Shown here piece by piece: positions 7,471-16,106 of a stretch of DNA of 64,000 nt. A model generated the notes under the pieces. It did not search any database. It had not been told where the DNA came from and saw only the letters and a list, made by a program, of their open reading frames with translations. This stretch comes from RPQJ01 sp963754125. Lineage in GTDB: Bacteria > Pseudomonadota > Gammaproteobacteria > Steroidobacterales > Steroidobacteraceae. The translations under genes and the position numbers were made by a program. Where the stretch lies: the NCBI GenBank assembly GCA_963754125.1, contig CAVWEX010000007.1, positions 124,001 through 188,000 of the forward strand. Reading direction: 5' to 3'. Position 1 is the stretch's first letter. Every line of letters starts with the position of its first letter.

Positions 7471-8583
7471 TCATGGCCGCGCGACCACCACGCTGGCCAG
7501 CAGCGGCCGCGCCGTCCGGCGCTGGCGCGCCTCGCGGAAGCCGGCCGCGCGGGCGAGATCCATCACCGCCGCCGGCGTGCGCGTCCGGCCCTGGCCCATC
7601 GCCAGCAGGTAGAACCCGAAGTAGGCATCGGCCATCGGCTCCGTACCCGCGTCGCCGGACATGGGCTCGGCAATCAGCAGCGCTCCGTGAGGCGGCAGGA
7701 TGTCGCGCACCGCCCGCATCAGGCGCACGGCGCCGGCGTCGTCGTGGTCGTGGACGACGCGCACCAGGCTGACCAGGTCGGCCCCCGCCGGCAGCCGGTC
7801 GCGCAGGAAGTTCCCGGCGTTGATCTCGACCGAGGCCGAGAGGCCCGCGTCCTCGAGGCGCTGGCGGGCGCGCACCGCGACCGGCGGCAGGTCGAACAGC
7901 ATCAGGCGCAGCCCGGGCGCGCGGCGCGCGACCGCGGCCAGGAAGGCGCCCTCGCCGCCCCCGACGTCGAGGAGGCATCGGTGGCGACTCACGGGATACG
8001 CGTCGAGGACGTCGTCCGCCAGCAGTGATTGCGACGCGGACATGAGCGCGCTGTAGGCGCCCACGCTCGCCGGGTCGACCGCAGCCGGCGAATCGGCACG
8101 CGCGTATGACCAGAACTGCGCGAGCCGTTTGGAGGAGCCGCCGCCGCGCAGCAGCGCCACCGGATCGTGCAGGTCCTCGTACAGCAGGCGGTGATGTTCG
8201 ACCATCGCCGCGATTCCGGGGCTGCCCGAGAGGACTGCACCGAGCGGACCCAGTCGCCAGCCGAATTCTGCATCCACCTCGACGAGACGCAGCGCGGCCG
8301 CGGCCTCCAGCAGACGCCGCGAGGCGGCGGGCTGGAGGCCGAGCCGTGCCGCGAGCACGTCCGTCGCGAGCGGCCCGCTGCGCAGCGCGTCGAACAGGTG
8401 CAGCTCGACGCAGGCGAGCAGCACCTGCGAATAAACGAAGCCGGCGCACAGGTCGAACAGCGCCCGCGACTCGCGCCGCGCGATGCGGCGTGTCGGCGGA
8501 AATGCCGCCGCCCAGCGCTGGAAGCGGGGATCGGCGAGCAGGCGGTCGCGAAGGACACGCCAGCCCCATCGCCGCGCGGACAT
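7471..8583 (-). CDS. crtF: Demethylspheroidene O-methyltransferase
   Basis: CrtF methylates the tertiary 1-hydroxyl of acyclic carotenoids with S-adenosylmethionine, giving the methoxy groups of spheroidene or spirilloxanthin. The 370-residue protein has an N-terminal dimerisation/winged-helix region (about residues 20-110) and a class I methyltransferase domain. That domain has the SAM loop LLDVGGGEGAFL, the acidic LMLFDLPPV and VRVVHDHDD. The start MSARRWGWRVL at 8583 is chosen because the upstream extension is non-conserved. It follows crtE by 52 bases and precedes the bchC promoter. Confidence 0.93.
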   Translation of the reverse strand: MSARRWGWRVLRDRLLADPRFQRWAAAFPPTRRIARRESRALFDLCAGFVYSQVLLACVELHLFDALRSGPLATDVLAARLGLQPAASRRLLEAAAALRLVEVDAEFGWRLGPLGAVLSGSPGIAAMVEHHRLLYEDLHDPVALLRGGGSSKRLAQFWSYARADSPAAVDPASVGAYSALMSASQSLLADDVLDAYPVSRHRCLLDVGGGEGAFLAAVARRAPGLRLMLFDLPPVAVRARQRLEDAGLSASVEINAGNFLRDRLPAGADLVSLVRVVHDHDDAGAVRLMRAVRDILPPHGALLIAEPMSGDAGTEPMADAYFGFYLLAMGQGRTRTPAAVMDLARAAGFREARQRRTARPLLASVVVARP

Positions 8584-8635
8584 GCGGCTCCGCTCGTCGG
8601 GGACGACAGGAGTCAAGGGACGTCCGCCCGCGGCG

Positions 8636-9505
8636 TCACGCCACGCGACGCACCAGGTCGCGGGGCCGCAGGCGATCAGCCTCGGCGAGCACCAGGTCCC
8701 GCAGATCGGCCGCGCCGGCACACGCCGGGATGGCCTCGATCGCGCCCACGACCAGCGATTCGAGCCGGCGGGCGGCGCCGCCTACTCCGCGCTGGGCGAC
8801 GACGTTGGGCCGGCCGAGCGCAGCGTCGCGACCTGTCGGTTTGCCGATGTCCTCCGAACGGGCACAGGCGTCGCGCAGGTCGTCAGCCACCTGGTAGGCC
8901 TCGCCGAGGCATTCGCCGAGGCCACGCCACGGGGACGGATCCGCACCGGCCGCGAGCGCTCCCGCGGCGGTGGCCGCCACGAACAGCGCTCCCGTCTTGG
9001 CGCGCTGGTAATCAGAGACTACGCAGTCGCTCTCGCATTCCCAGGCCTGACCCGCCACGATGCCGCCCGGCAGGCCCACGCCGCGGCTGATCACCGCGAG
9101 CAGTGCCGGCAGGCGCGCCGGGGCGCTGTGGCCCGCGCCGGCCAACGACTCGAAAGCGAGCACGATCAGCGCGTCGCCGGCCAGCACGGCGAGCGGCTGC
9201 CCGAAGGCCTTGTGCACGGTGGGACGGCCGCGTCGCATGGCTGCGTCGTCGAAGCACGGCAGGTCGTCATGGACCAGCGAGGCACAGTGCAGGAGTTCGA
9301 TGGCCGCGGCCGCCGCCTCGGCAAGCGGCGAGTTGCCGTCCCCGCAGGCGCGGGCGACGGCCAGGCACAGACGCGGGCGCACGCGTGCGCCGCCCGGGAA
9401 TACGGCATGCTCGACGGCGGCGGCGAGGCCGGGCGGAGCGCCCGGCGCGGCCGCCTGGGCGAGGGCCGCGGTCAGGCGGTGATCGATCCGCGACAGCGCA
9501 TCCAT
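8636..9505 (-). CDS. crtE: Geranylgeranyl diphosphate synthase
   Basis: CrtE condenses farnesyl and isopentenyl diphosphate to GGPP, the C20 precursor of carotenoids and the bacteriochlorophyll tail. The 289-residue polyprenyl synthetase has the first Asp-rich motif DDLPCFDD near residue 85 followed by AMRRGRPTVHKAF, and a second motif DDLRD near residue 225. GGGGAGGA lies just before the ATG at 9505. It is the first gene of the crtEF-bchCXYZ-puf superoperon. Its promoter overlaps a PpsR box shared with crtD. Confidence 0.94.
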   Translation of the reverse strand: MDALSRIDHRLTAALAQAAAPGAPPGLAAAVEHAVFPGGARVRPRLCLAVARACGDGNSPLAEAAAAAIELLHCASLVHDDLPCFDDAAMRRGRPTVHKAFGQPLAVLAGDALIVLAFESLAGAGHSAPARLPALLAVISRGVGLPGGIVAGQAWECESDCVVSDYQRAKTGALFVAATAAGALAAGADPSPWRGLGECLGEAYQVADDLRDACARSEDIGKPTGRDAALGRPNVVAQRGVGGAARRLESLVVGAIEAIPACAGAADLRDLVLAEADRLRPRDLVRRVA

Positions 9506-9531
9506 GAGTCCTCCCCGTCCATGCGTCAACT

Positions 9532-9560
9532 TTGCTTGTCAGATTAGACTGTCAGATAAT
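9532..9560 (+). promoter_or_regulatory. Possible crtD promoter
   Basis: TTGCTT (9532-9537) and GATAAT (9555-9560) are separated by 17 bp on the plus strand, ahead of crtD at 9609. The -10 matches well and the -35 poorly. The -10 lies inside the PpsR box, so the box could repress crtD and crtE together. Confidence 0.4.
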
Positions 9561-9567
9561 ATAGACA
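9550..9567. promoter_or_regulatory. PpsR/CrtJ box in the crtE-crtD divergent region
   Basis: TGTCAGATAATATAGACA is a perfect TGT-N12-ACA palindrome that covers the -10 hexamers of both divergent promoters. The string TGTCAGAT also occurs 13 bases to the left at 9537, giving an extra half-site. Confidence 0.82.
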
Positions 9568-9586
9568 CTCGCCCCGCCAGGGTCAA
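9558..9586 (-). promoter_or_regulatory. crtE promoter, sigma-70 type
   Basis: On the minus strand TTGACC (9581-9586) and TATATT (9558-9563) are spaced by 17 bp, 53 bases upstream of the crtE ATG. The -10 lies within the PpsR box. This would drive crtEF and, by read-through, the bch and puf genes. Confidence 0.65.
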
Positions 9587-9608
9587 TCGTCGTCCCGGAG
9601 ACCCCTGC

Positions 9609-11123
9609 ATGCGCTCGCCCCGCGCTACACCCCGCGTCGTCGTGATCGGCGCCGGGATCGGTGGACTCGCCGCAGCCATCGACCTGGCGCGCGAGGGGCT
9701 CGATGTGTCGGTCGTGGAGCGGCGTCCCGCCCCAGGCGGCAAGATGCGGGAGGCCGTCGCGGCCGGCCAACGCATCGACTCGGGCCCCACGGTGTTCACG
9801 ATGCGGCACGTGTTCGACGAGTTGTTCGAGCGTGCCGGGACTTCGCTCGAGGTCGAACTGCCGCTGCGGCGCGCGGACGTCCTCGCCCGCCACGCCTGGG
9901 GACCCGGCGAGCGACTCGACCTCCATGCCGACGTCGCGCGCTCGAGCGAGGCCATCGGCGAGTTCGCGGGGGCGGCGGAAGCGCGGCGGTTCGATGCGTT
10001 CGCCACCGCAGCGCAGCGCATGTACCGGACACTCGAGCAGCCCTACCTGCGTTCGTCGCGCCCGACGCCGCTCTCCCTCACGCGGCGCATCGGGTTCGAT
10101 CGCCTCGGCGAGCTGTGGCGCATCCGGCCGTTCACCACCCTCTGGCGCGCCCTCGACGGGCACTTCCGCGATCCGCGCCTGCGCCAGCTGTTCGGGCGCT
10201 ACGCCACCTACTGCGGCTCGTCGCCCTTCCTCGCGCCGGCCACGCTGATGCTGGTCGCGCACGTCGAGCAGGACGGCGTGTGGCTCGTGGAGGGCGGCAT
10301 GCAGCGGCTCGCCGAGGCGCTCGCTGCGCTCGCCGCGCGGCTCGGCGTACGCATCGAGTACGGCGCGGCCGCGGCGGAGGTGCTCCTGGAGCGGGGACGC
10401 ACGAGCGGGGTGCGCCTCGAGGACGGAAGTCGCCATGACGCCGACGCGGTCGTGGCGAACACCGATGTCGCCGCACTGGCGCAGGGTCTGCTCGGTTCGC
10501 AGGTGAGCCGCGCAGTGCCGCCGGTGCCAGACTCGGCGCGCTCGCTGTCGGCGGTCACCTGGTCGCTCGTGGGCCGCACCGCAGGCTTCCCGCTGCTGCG
10601 CCACAACGTGTTCTTCTCGGGCGACTATGCTGCCGAGTTCGACGACCTGTTCCGCAGGCGGCGGGTACCGGGTTCGCCCACCGTGTACGTCTGCGCGCAG
10701 GATCGTGCCGACGTGCTTTCCGATCCATCGCCGTCGGCGGAACGGCTGATGTGCCTCATCAACGCGCCGGCCGTGGGGGACGATGCGTCCCGCCCGGCTA
10801 CGGAGTTCGAGTCATGCCAGGAGCGAACCTTCCGCCGGCTGGAGCGCTGCGGGCTCGAGGTGCACCGGAGCCCAGCGGCCACGGTGACGACGACGCCACG
10901 GGATTTCGCGCGGATGTTCCCGGGGACGGGCGGCGCGCTGTACGGCCAGGCGAGCCATGGGTGGCGGGCGTCGTTCCGCCGGCCGGGATCGAGGAGCCGC
11001 ATCCCGGGCCTGTACCTCGCGGGGGGCAGCACGCATCCGGGACCGGGCGTGCCGATGGCGGCACTGTCGGGCCGACTGGCCGCGGCGAGTCTCATCGAGG
11101 ACCTCGCTTCGACCGCGCGGTAA
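9609..11123 (+). CDS. crtD: Hydroxyneurosporene/methoxyneurosporene desaturase
   Basis: CrtD introduces the C3,4 double bond in 1-hydroxylated acyclic carotenoids. It is a 504-residue CrtI-type flavoprotein. The N-terminal dinucleotide fold is VVVIGAGIGGLAAAIDLARE, followed by VVERRPAPGGKMRE and the CrtD segment DSGPTVFTMRHVFDELF. A second FAD-contact region near the C-terminus reads LYLAGGSTHPGPGVPMAALS. The ATG at 9609 has GGAGA ten bases upstream. The STHPGPGVPM form separates this family from CrtI, and the gene neighbours crtC as usual. Its 3' end probably overlaps the true crtC start. Confidence 0.92.
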   Translation: MRSPRATPRVVVIGAGIGGLAAAIDLAREGLDVSVVERRPAPGGKMREAVAAGQRIDSGPTVFTMRHVFDELFERAGTSLEVELPLRRADVLARHAWGPGERLDLHADVARSSEAIGEFAGAAEARRFDAFATAAQRMYRTLEQPYLRSSRPTPLSLTRRIGFDRLGELWRIRPFTTLWRALDGHFRDPRLRQLFGRYATYCGSSPFLAPATLMLVAHVEQDGVWLVEGGMQRLAEALAALAARLGVRIEYGAAAAEVLLERGRTSGVRLEDGSRHDADAVVANTDVAALAQGLLGSQVSRAVPPVPDSARSLSAVTWSLVGRTAGFPLLRHNVFFSGDYAAEFDDLFRRRRVPGSPTVYVCAQDRADVLSDPSPSAERLMCLINAPAVGDDASRPATEFESCQERTFRRLERCGLEVHRSPAATVTTTPRDFARMFPGTGGALYGQASHGWRASFRRPGSRSRIPGLYLAGGSTHPGPGVPMAALSGRLAAASLIEDLASTAR

Positions 11124-11158
11124 CGCCGGGCGGCTACGCCTGGTGGTACCTCGACGCG

Positions 11159-12067
11159 TTGAGCGACGACGGCCGCGAGGCCCTCACGGTCATCGCCTTC
11201 GTGGGCAGCGTCTTCTCGCCCTACTACGCGGCTGCGCGGCGGCGTGGCGGCGCCGAACCGGAGGACCACTGCGCGATCAACGTCGCGGTCTACGGCGAGC
11301 GCGGCAAGCGCTGGAGCATGACCGAACGCGGCCGCGGCACGATCGAGCGCACTCCGGAGCGATTCGTCGTGGGACCGAGCACGCTTGCATGGCAACCGGG
11401 ATGTCTGGCCCTGCAGATCGACGAGATCGCGGTACCGTGGCCGCGTCGAATCCGCGGCGAGGTTCGGCTCGAGGCGGCGGCGATGTTCAACCATCCGGTG
11501 GCACTCGACACTGCCGGTCGACATCACTGGAGTGCGCTCGCCCCCTGCGCACGGGTCGAGGTGGATCTCGAGGCGCCGCGGCGCCGCTGGAGCGGCCACG
11601 GCTACCTCGACATGAACGCCGGCGACGAGCCGCTCGAGGATGCCTTCGCCTGCTGGCACTGGTCGCGGGCCACGCTCGCAGACGGGTCCACGGCCGTGCT
11701 GTACGAAGTGCAGCGCCGCGCGATCGATCGGACCGACGATCGCCCCGACGACCGCATCGACGATTTCTCCGGCTTCGGACTGCGCTTCGATCCTGGCGGT
11801 ACAGTGACTTCGTTCGTGCCGGCGGCTCCGGCCGCGTTGCCGGGGACGGCATGGGGTATCGCGCGCGGCACCCGCGCGGACGACCCGGCACGCACACGGG
11901 TACGGCGAACGCTCGAGGACACGCCGTTCTATGCGCGCTCGGTGCTGTCCCAGCGGCTGCTCGGGGAGGACGTCACCGCCGTGCACGAGAGCCTGTCGCT
12001 CGATCGCTTCCGTGCGCGCTGGGTGCAGGCGCTGCTGCCGTTCCGCATGCCGCGCCGGGCCCGCTGA
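11159..12067 (+). CDS. crtC: Carotenoid 1,2-hydratase (hydroxyneurosporene synthase)
   Basis: CrtC adds water across the C1,2 double bond of acyclic carotenoids before CrtD and CrtF act. The frame holds LTVIAFVGSVFSPYYAAARR, HCAINVAVYGERGKRWSMTE and the later HGYLDMNAGDEPLEDAF and WHWSRA, all typical of CrtC. The start is uncertain. TTG at 11159 is the first start codon after the crtD stop, giving 302 residues. However, the same frame upstream encodes PGGYAWWYLDALSDDG from 11126, a conserved CrtC N-terminal motif. The nearest upstream start codon is a GTG at 10961, deep inside crtD. The true N-terminus therefore probably overlaps the crtD 3' end. Confidence 0.88.
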   Translation: MSDDGREALTVIAFVGSVFSPYYAAARRRGGAEPEDHCAINVAVYGERGKRWSMTERGRGTIERTPERFVVGPSTLAWQPGCLALQIDEIAVPWPRRIRGEVRLEAAAMFNHPVALDTAGRHHWSALAPCARVEVDLEAPRRRWSGHGYLDMNAGDEPLEDAFACWHWSRATLADGSTAVLYEVQRRAIDRTDDRPDDRIDDFSGFGLRFDPGGTVTSFVPAAPAALPGTAWGIARGTRADDPARTRVRRTLEDTPFYARSVLSQRLLGEDVTAVHESLSLDRFRARWVQALLPFRMPRRAR

Positions 12068-12080
12068 ACACGGAACACGC

Positions 12081-13163
12081 TCAGGACTGTGTCGAGGGCG
12101 TCATGCCTTCGCGCAGCTGCCGCTCGCGGCGCTCGAGCCGCTCGAACAGGCCGAGCAGCCAGACGACGCGCTCCTCGAAGCGGCGGGCGCGGTAACCGGC
12201 GGCGGGCACCGGTCCGGCGGGCGGCCGCGCCGCAGCCTCCACCAGGAACCGCGCGGCTTCGAGGGCAGCCGCGTGGTCGGTCGCTGCCGGCGTGGTCGCA
12301 GCGGCCATCATCACGGCCGGCAGCAGCGCGGCCTTGCGCGCGGGCGGCACGACGGCGCGTTGCGACACGGCGTCGAGGCCGCGCCGCTGCACCTCACGGC
12401 CGATTTCCGCATACAGCAGCCGCGCGGCGTGCATGCCGGGCCGGCAGGACGCGGGCAGCTCCGCGATGCCGGCGCTCGAGCGCGCGTAGAGCCGCTCGGC
12501 TGCCTCGAGCACCCGCGCGATCACCGCGGCGAGATCCGCGCTGAAGACCGGTCGCGCCAGCCACGCTTCCGGGTCCAGCCCGGCCTCGCGCATCCAGGCG
12601 AGCGGCAGGTACACGCGGCCGAGTCGGGCGTCCTCGCCCACGTCCCGAGCGATGTTGGTCAGTTGCATGGCAATGCCGAGGTCGCAGGCGCGTGCCAGCA
12701 CCTCCGGCTGCCGTGCGTCCATCAGCACGGACATCATCGCGCCGACGCTGCCGGCCACCCGCGCGGCATAGGCCTCGAGGTCGGCGAGCGTCTGGTAGCG
12801 CCGACCCTCCGCGTCCCAGGCAAACCCCTCGAGCAGGGCCTCGGGCAGCGCCGCGGGAATCTCGAAGGCGGCGACGGCCCAGGCGAACGCACGGTCGGCG
12901 GGTTCCGGCGCCGGCCGCCCGGCGTACGCGTCGGCGAGTCGCTGCCGCAGCGACTCGAGCGCGGGCGTGCCGCCCCCGTTGTCCACCGCGTCGTCGGCGA
13001 GACGGCAGAAGGAATAGAGGGCGACCGCCGGATCACGCACGCCCGAGGGCAGCAGCTTCGAGGCGGCGTGGAAGGTCTTCGATCCCTGGCGCAGCAACGC
13101 CGCGCAGGCGGCGAGATCGGCGCGCAGTGCGGCCCCTGTGGGCTCAGGCGAGCGCGGCCGCAT
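12081..13163 (-). CDS. crtB: Phytoene synthase
   Basis: CrtB condenses two GGPP molecules head to head into phytoene at the inner membrane. The 360-residue squalene/phytoene synthase has the first Asp-rich motif in FCRLADDAVDN near residue 55 and the second in QLTNIARDVGEDARLGRVYL near residue 165. The start at 13163 (MRPRSPEPTGAAL) overlaps the end of crtI by 20 bases, indicating one transcription unit. An extended C-terminus of about 60 residues rich in Ala and Arg is seen in other proteobacterial CrtB proteins. It converges with crtC, leaving 13 bases between the stops. Confidence 0.94.
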   Translation of the reverse strand: MRPRSPEPTGAALRADLAACAALLRQGSKTFHAASKLLPSGVRDPAVALYSFCRLADDAVDNGGGTPALESLRQRLADAYAGRPAPEPADRAFAWAVAAFEIPAALPEALLEGFAWDAEGRRYQTLADLEAYAARVAGSVGAMMSVLMDARQPEVLARACDLGIAMQLTNIARDVGEDARLGRVYLPLAWMREAGLDPEAWLARPVFSADLAAVIARVLEAAERLYARSSAGIAELPASCRPGMHAARLLYAEIGREVQRRGLDAVSQRAVVPPARKAALLPAVMMAAATTPAATDHAAALEAARFLVEAAARPPAGPVPAAGYRARRFEERVVWLLGLFERLERRERQLREGMTPSTQS

Positions 13164-14685
13164 CCGGCACCACCGTGTCGAGCACGCGTGCAGATGAAAG
13201 GACGCCGGGCACGCCCGCCCCGGGATGCGTCCCGGCACCGACGAGGTACAGGCGCTCGACTTCTTCGCTGCGGTTGTGCGGCCGGAACCACGCGCTCTGC
13301 GTGAGCACCGGCTCGAAGCTGAAGGCGGCGCCGCGAACGGAGAGCAGCCGGTCCTGGAAGTCGAGCGGCGTCATGCAGAACGAGGTCGCGATCTCGGCCT
13401 GGAGCCCGGGCAGCATCGTCTCCTCGAGCGAGGCCTCGATCGCGCGGCGATAGGGCTCGGCGCGCTCGCGCCAGTCCACGCTGCCGTCAAGGTTGGGGAC
13501 GGGCGAAAGCACGTAGAAGGCGTCGCAGCCCGGCGGCGCGAGCGAGGGATCGGAGGCCGTCGGCCGGTGCAGGTAGAGGCTGAAGTCGGCGGCCAGCACC
13601 TTGCGCTCGAAGATATCCTCGAGCAGCTCGCGGTAGCGCGGCCCGACCAGGATCGTGTGGTGCGGCACGTCCGGGTAGCTGCGGCGCGTGCCGAAGTACC
13701 AGACGAACAGGCTCATGGAGTAACGCGCCCGGTCGAGCTTGCGGTCGGTCCAGCGGCGGCGCGACACGGACGGGAGCAGGCGGCTGTAAGTCCACGCGGC
13801 ATCGGCATTCGACACCACCACGTCCGCCGCGACGTGCTCGCCGCTCGCGAGGCGCACACCGGTGGCGGTCCGACCGCTCACCGTGATCTCCACGACTTCC
13901 TCGCCGCAGCGGATCGTGCCGCCCTGCCCCTCGATCAGCCCCGCGAGGCCGCTCACCAGCCGGTTCGTTCCGCCGATCACGCAATGCACGCCGAAGCGCC
14001 GCTCGAGGAAGGAGATCAGGCCGTAGATCGAGGTGACGTTGAACGGGTTGCCGCCGACGAACAGCGGGTGGAAGCTCAGGATGAAACGCAGGCGCGGGTC
14101 GCGCACGTAGCGGGCGACGAGCCCGTGGATGGAGCGGTAGCTCTCGAGGCGCAGCATCTCGGGAAGGATGCGTGCCATGTCGCGCCACGAGTCGAAGGGC
14201 ACGTGCCCGAGCTGCTCGAAGCCCACCTTGTAGATGGCCTCGCTCGCGCGCATGAAGCGCTCGTAGCCCTCGACGTCGCCGGGCGCGAGCCGCGCCACCT
14301 CGGCACGCATGGCCTCGGGATCGCCCGAGCAGTCGAAGCTCGTGCCGTCGTGGAAGCGGATGCGGTAGAACGGGTCGAGCGCGCGCAGGTCGATGTCGTC
14401 GCTCATGCGCCGCCCGGCGAGCGACCACAGTTCGTCGAGCAGGAACGGTGCCGTGACGATGGTGGGGCCGGCGTCGAAGGTGTAGCCGTCGCGGCGGTGC
14501 ACGTAGGCCCGTCCGCCCGGAGCGTCGAGCCGCTCGAGCACCGTCACGCGGTAGCCGCGCGCGCCGAGCCGGACGGCGGCGGCAAGCCCGCCGAAGCCGC
14601 TGCCGATGACCACTGCGTGGGGACGGCGCAACGCCGCGCCGGGCGGGGCGCGGTCGAAAGCGTAGCCTGGAGCGCCCGTCGCCAT
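13144..14685 (-). CDS. crtI: Phytoene desaturase
   Basis: CrtI carries out the successive desaturations of phytoene to neurosporene or lycopene using FAD. The 513-residue protein has the dinucleotide fold AVVIGSGFGGLAAAVRLG and the motif LERLDAPGGRAYVH. DGYTFDAGPTIVTAPFLLDE follows. The C-terminal flavin-binding segment reads YLVGAGTHPGAGVPGVLSSA, diagnostic of CrtI as opposed to CrtD. A PpsR box lies 12 bases before its start codon. It is transcribed with crtB. Confidence 0.95.
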   Translation of the reverse strand: MATGAPGYAFDRAPPGAALRRPHAVVIGSGFGGLAAAVRLGARGYRVTVLERLDAPGGRAYVHRRDGYTFDAGPTIVTAPFLLDELWSLAGRRMSDDIDLRALDPFYRIRFHDGTSFDCSGDPEAMRAEVARLAPGDVEGYERFMRASEAIYKVGFEQLGHVPFDSWRDMARILPEMLRLESYRSIHGLVARYVRDPRLRFILSFHPLFVGGNPFNVTSIYGLISFLERRFGVHCVIGGTNRLVSGLAGLIEGQGGTIRCGEEVVEITVSGRTATGVRLASGEHVAADVVVSNADAAWTYSRLLPSVSRRRWTDRKLDRARYSMSLFVWYFGTRRSYPDVPHHTILVGPRYRELLEDIFERKVLAADFSLYLHRPTASDPSLAPPGCDAFYVLSPVPNLDGSVDWRERAEPYRRAIEASLEETMLPGLQAEIATSFCMTPLDFQDRLLSVRGAAFSFEPVLTQSAWFRPHNRSEEVERLYLVGAGTHPGAGVPGVLSSARVLDTVVPDAAALA

Positions 14686-14696
14686 GACGAGCGGAG

Positions 14697-14714
14697 TGTA
14701 ACAGGGCCACTACA
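14697..14714. promoter_or_regulatory. PpsR/CrtJ box upstream of crtI
   Basis: TGTAACAGGGCCACTACA is a TGT-N12-ACA match 12 bases upstream of the crtI ATG. On the crtI strand it ends in TGTTACACT, where TACACT could be the -10. The divergent DUF3422 gene at 14798 could also be affected. No convincing -35 was seen for either gene. Confidence 0.7.
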
Positions 14715-14797
14715 GCCCCGGCAGGACGGCTGGTTTACACTCGGCCGACCGCGCGGCCTACCCCCGCCGCCCCGGCCTTGCACGAGGTGCGACCCAC

Positions 14798-16081
14798 ATG
14801 AGGCTGCCGCCCGACCATCCGCTGCGACTCGCGCTCAACGAGGAGATGCACGCGCGCCCCCCGGAGGTGCTGGCGGCGCCGCTGCGACTCACTTTCCTGG
14901 CGCTCGCGTCGGACCCGTCCATGCGTGCCCGGGAGTGGGAACACGTCTGCGCGCTGGCCCGGCGCCACGGCGTGCCGCCCCCGCCGGTCGGTGCCGCCCA
15001 CTTCAGCGCGGACCTCGGTGCATTCCGCCTCAAGTGGGAGCGCCACTCGGAGTTCACGCGCTACAAATTCATCGTCACGGGCGCCGGCAGCGAACCGTTC
15101 GGCGAACCCGCGCTGCAGGCGGTGCCGGCCGACTGGCTTGCGGAACTGCCGGGCCAGGTGATGGTGGCCACGCACGCCACGCTGCTGCCGGCCTCCATGC
15201 TCGCGCCCGATTTCGACTCTCTCTCCACGCGGCACTTCGGCGGCAACGTGCTGGTGGGCGCGGCCATTGCGGGCGGCGCCGGCACCGCGTTCACGGACGT
15301 CCGGCTTCACGACGGCTACGGGCGGCTGCTGGTGCTGAACCGCGACATGTCGGAGCGGCAGGCGGGCCGCATGATGCAGCGCCTGCTCGAGATCGACACC
15401 TATCGGCTGATGGCGCTGCTGGCGCTGCCGGTGGCGCAGTCACTCTCGCCCTGGCTCAACCAGGCCGAGCGCGAGCTCGCCGAGATCACCAACGCACTCG
15501 CGGAGGCGGCCGAGGCCGACGAGCCCGCGCTGCTCGACCGGCTCACCCGGCTCGAGGCGCAGATCGAGAGCCGCGAGGCCGAGAACCACTTCCGCTTTTC
15601 GGCCGCGGCCGCCTATCACGAGCTCGTGCAACGTCGCATCGAGGAACTGCGCGAGGTGCGTATCCAGGGACTGCAGAATTTCGAGGAATTCACCGAGCGG
15701 CGGCTCGCGCCCGCGATGGCCACCTGCCGCTCGGTCGCGGCGCGCCTCGAGTCGCTGTCGCAGCGCGTGGCGCGGGCCACCCAGCTGCTGTCCACGCGCG
15801 TCGACGTGTCGCGCGAACGGCAGAACCAGCAGGTGCTGGTCTCCATGAACCGGCGCGCCGAGGCGCAGCTGCGCCTGCAGCAGACGGTCGAGGGCCTGTC
15901 GGTGGCGGCGATCACCTACTACATCGTCGGACTCGTGGGCTACGCCGCCGACGGCCTGGTCTCGGTCGGCGTACCGCTCGACGTCCCCGTGGTGACCGCC
16001 CTCAGCATCCCGCTGGTCGCGCTCGCGGCGGCGCTCGGGGTGCGTCACGTCCGCAAGATCGTCTCGCGCACCGCGCCCTGA
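14798..16081 (+). CDS. DUF3422 family membrane-anchored protein
   Basis: This 427-residue protein of unknown function matches the DUF3422 family. It opens MRLPPDHPLRLALNEEMHAR, the family hallmark. WERHSEFTRYKF and GRLLVLNRDMSERQAGRMMQ then follow, with a long helical region at about 215-340 and two C-terminal membrane helices near 355-410 (GLSVAAITYYIVGLVGYAAD and VVTALSIPLVALAAALG). Family members are found widely in proteobacteria. It sits divergent from crtI, close to the crtI PpsR box, and convergent with bchO, so it lies wholly inside the photosynthesis cluster. A pigment or membrane role is only a guess. Confidence 0.85.
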   Translation: MRLPPDHPLRLALNEEMHARPPEVLAAPLRLTFLALASDPSMRAREWEHVCALARRHGVPPPPVGAAHFSADLGAFRLKWERHSEFTRYKFIVTGAGSEPFGEPALQAVPADWLAELPGQVMVATHATLLPASMLAPDFDSLSTRHFGGNVLVGAAIAGGAGTAFTDVRLHDGYGRLLVLNRDMSERQAGRMMQRLLEIDTYRLMALLALPVAQSLSPWLNQAERELAEITNALAEAAEADEPALLDRLTRLEAQIESREAENHFRFSAAAAYHELVQRRIEELREVRIQGLQNFEEFTERRLAPAMATCRSVAARLESLSQRVARATQLLSTRVDVSRERQNQQVLVSMNRRAEAQLRLQQTVEGLSVAAITYYIVGLVGYAADGLVSVGVPLDVPVVTALSIPLVALAAALGVRHVRKIVSRTAP

Positions 16082-16106
16082 GGCGGGCCGCGCAAGGATC
16101 GCGGCG

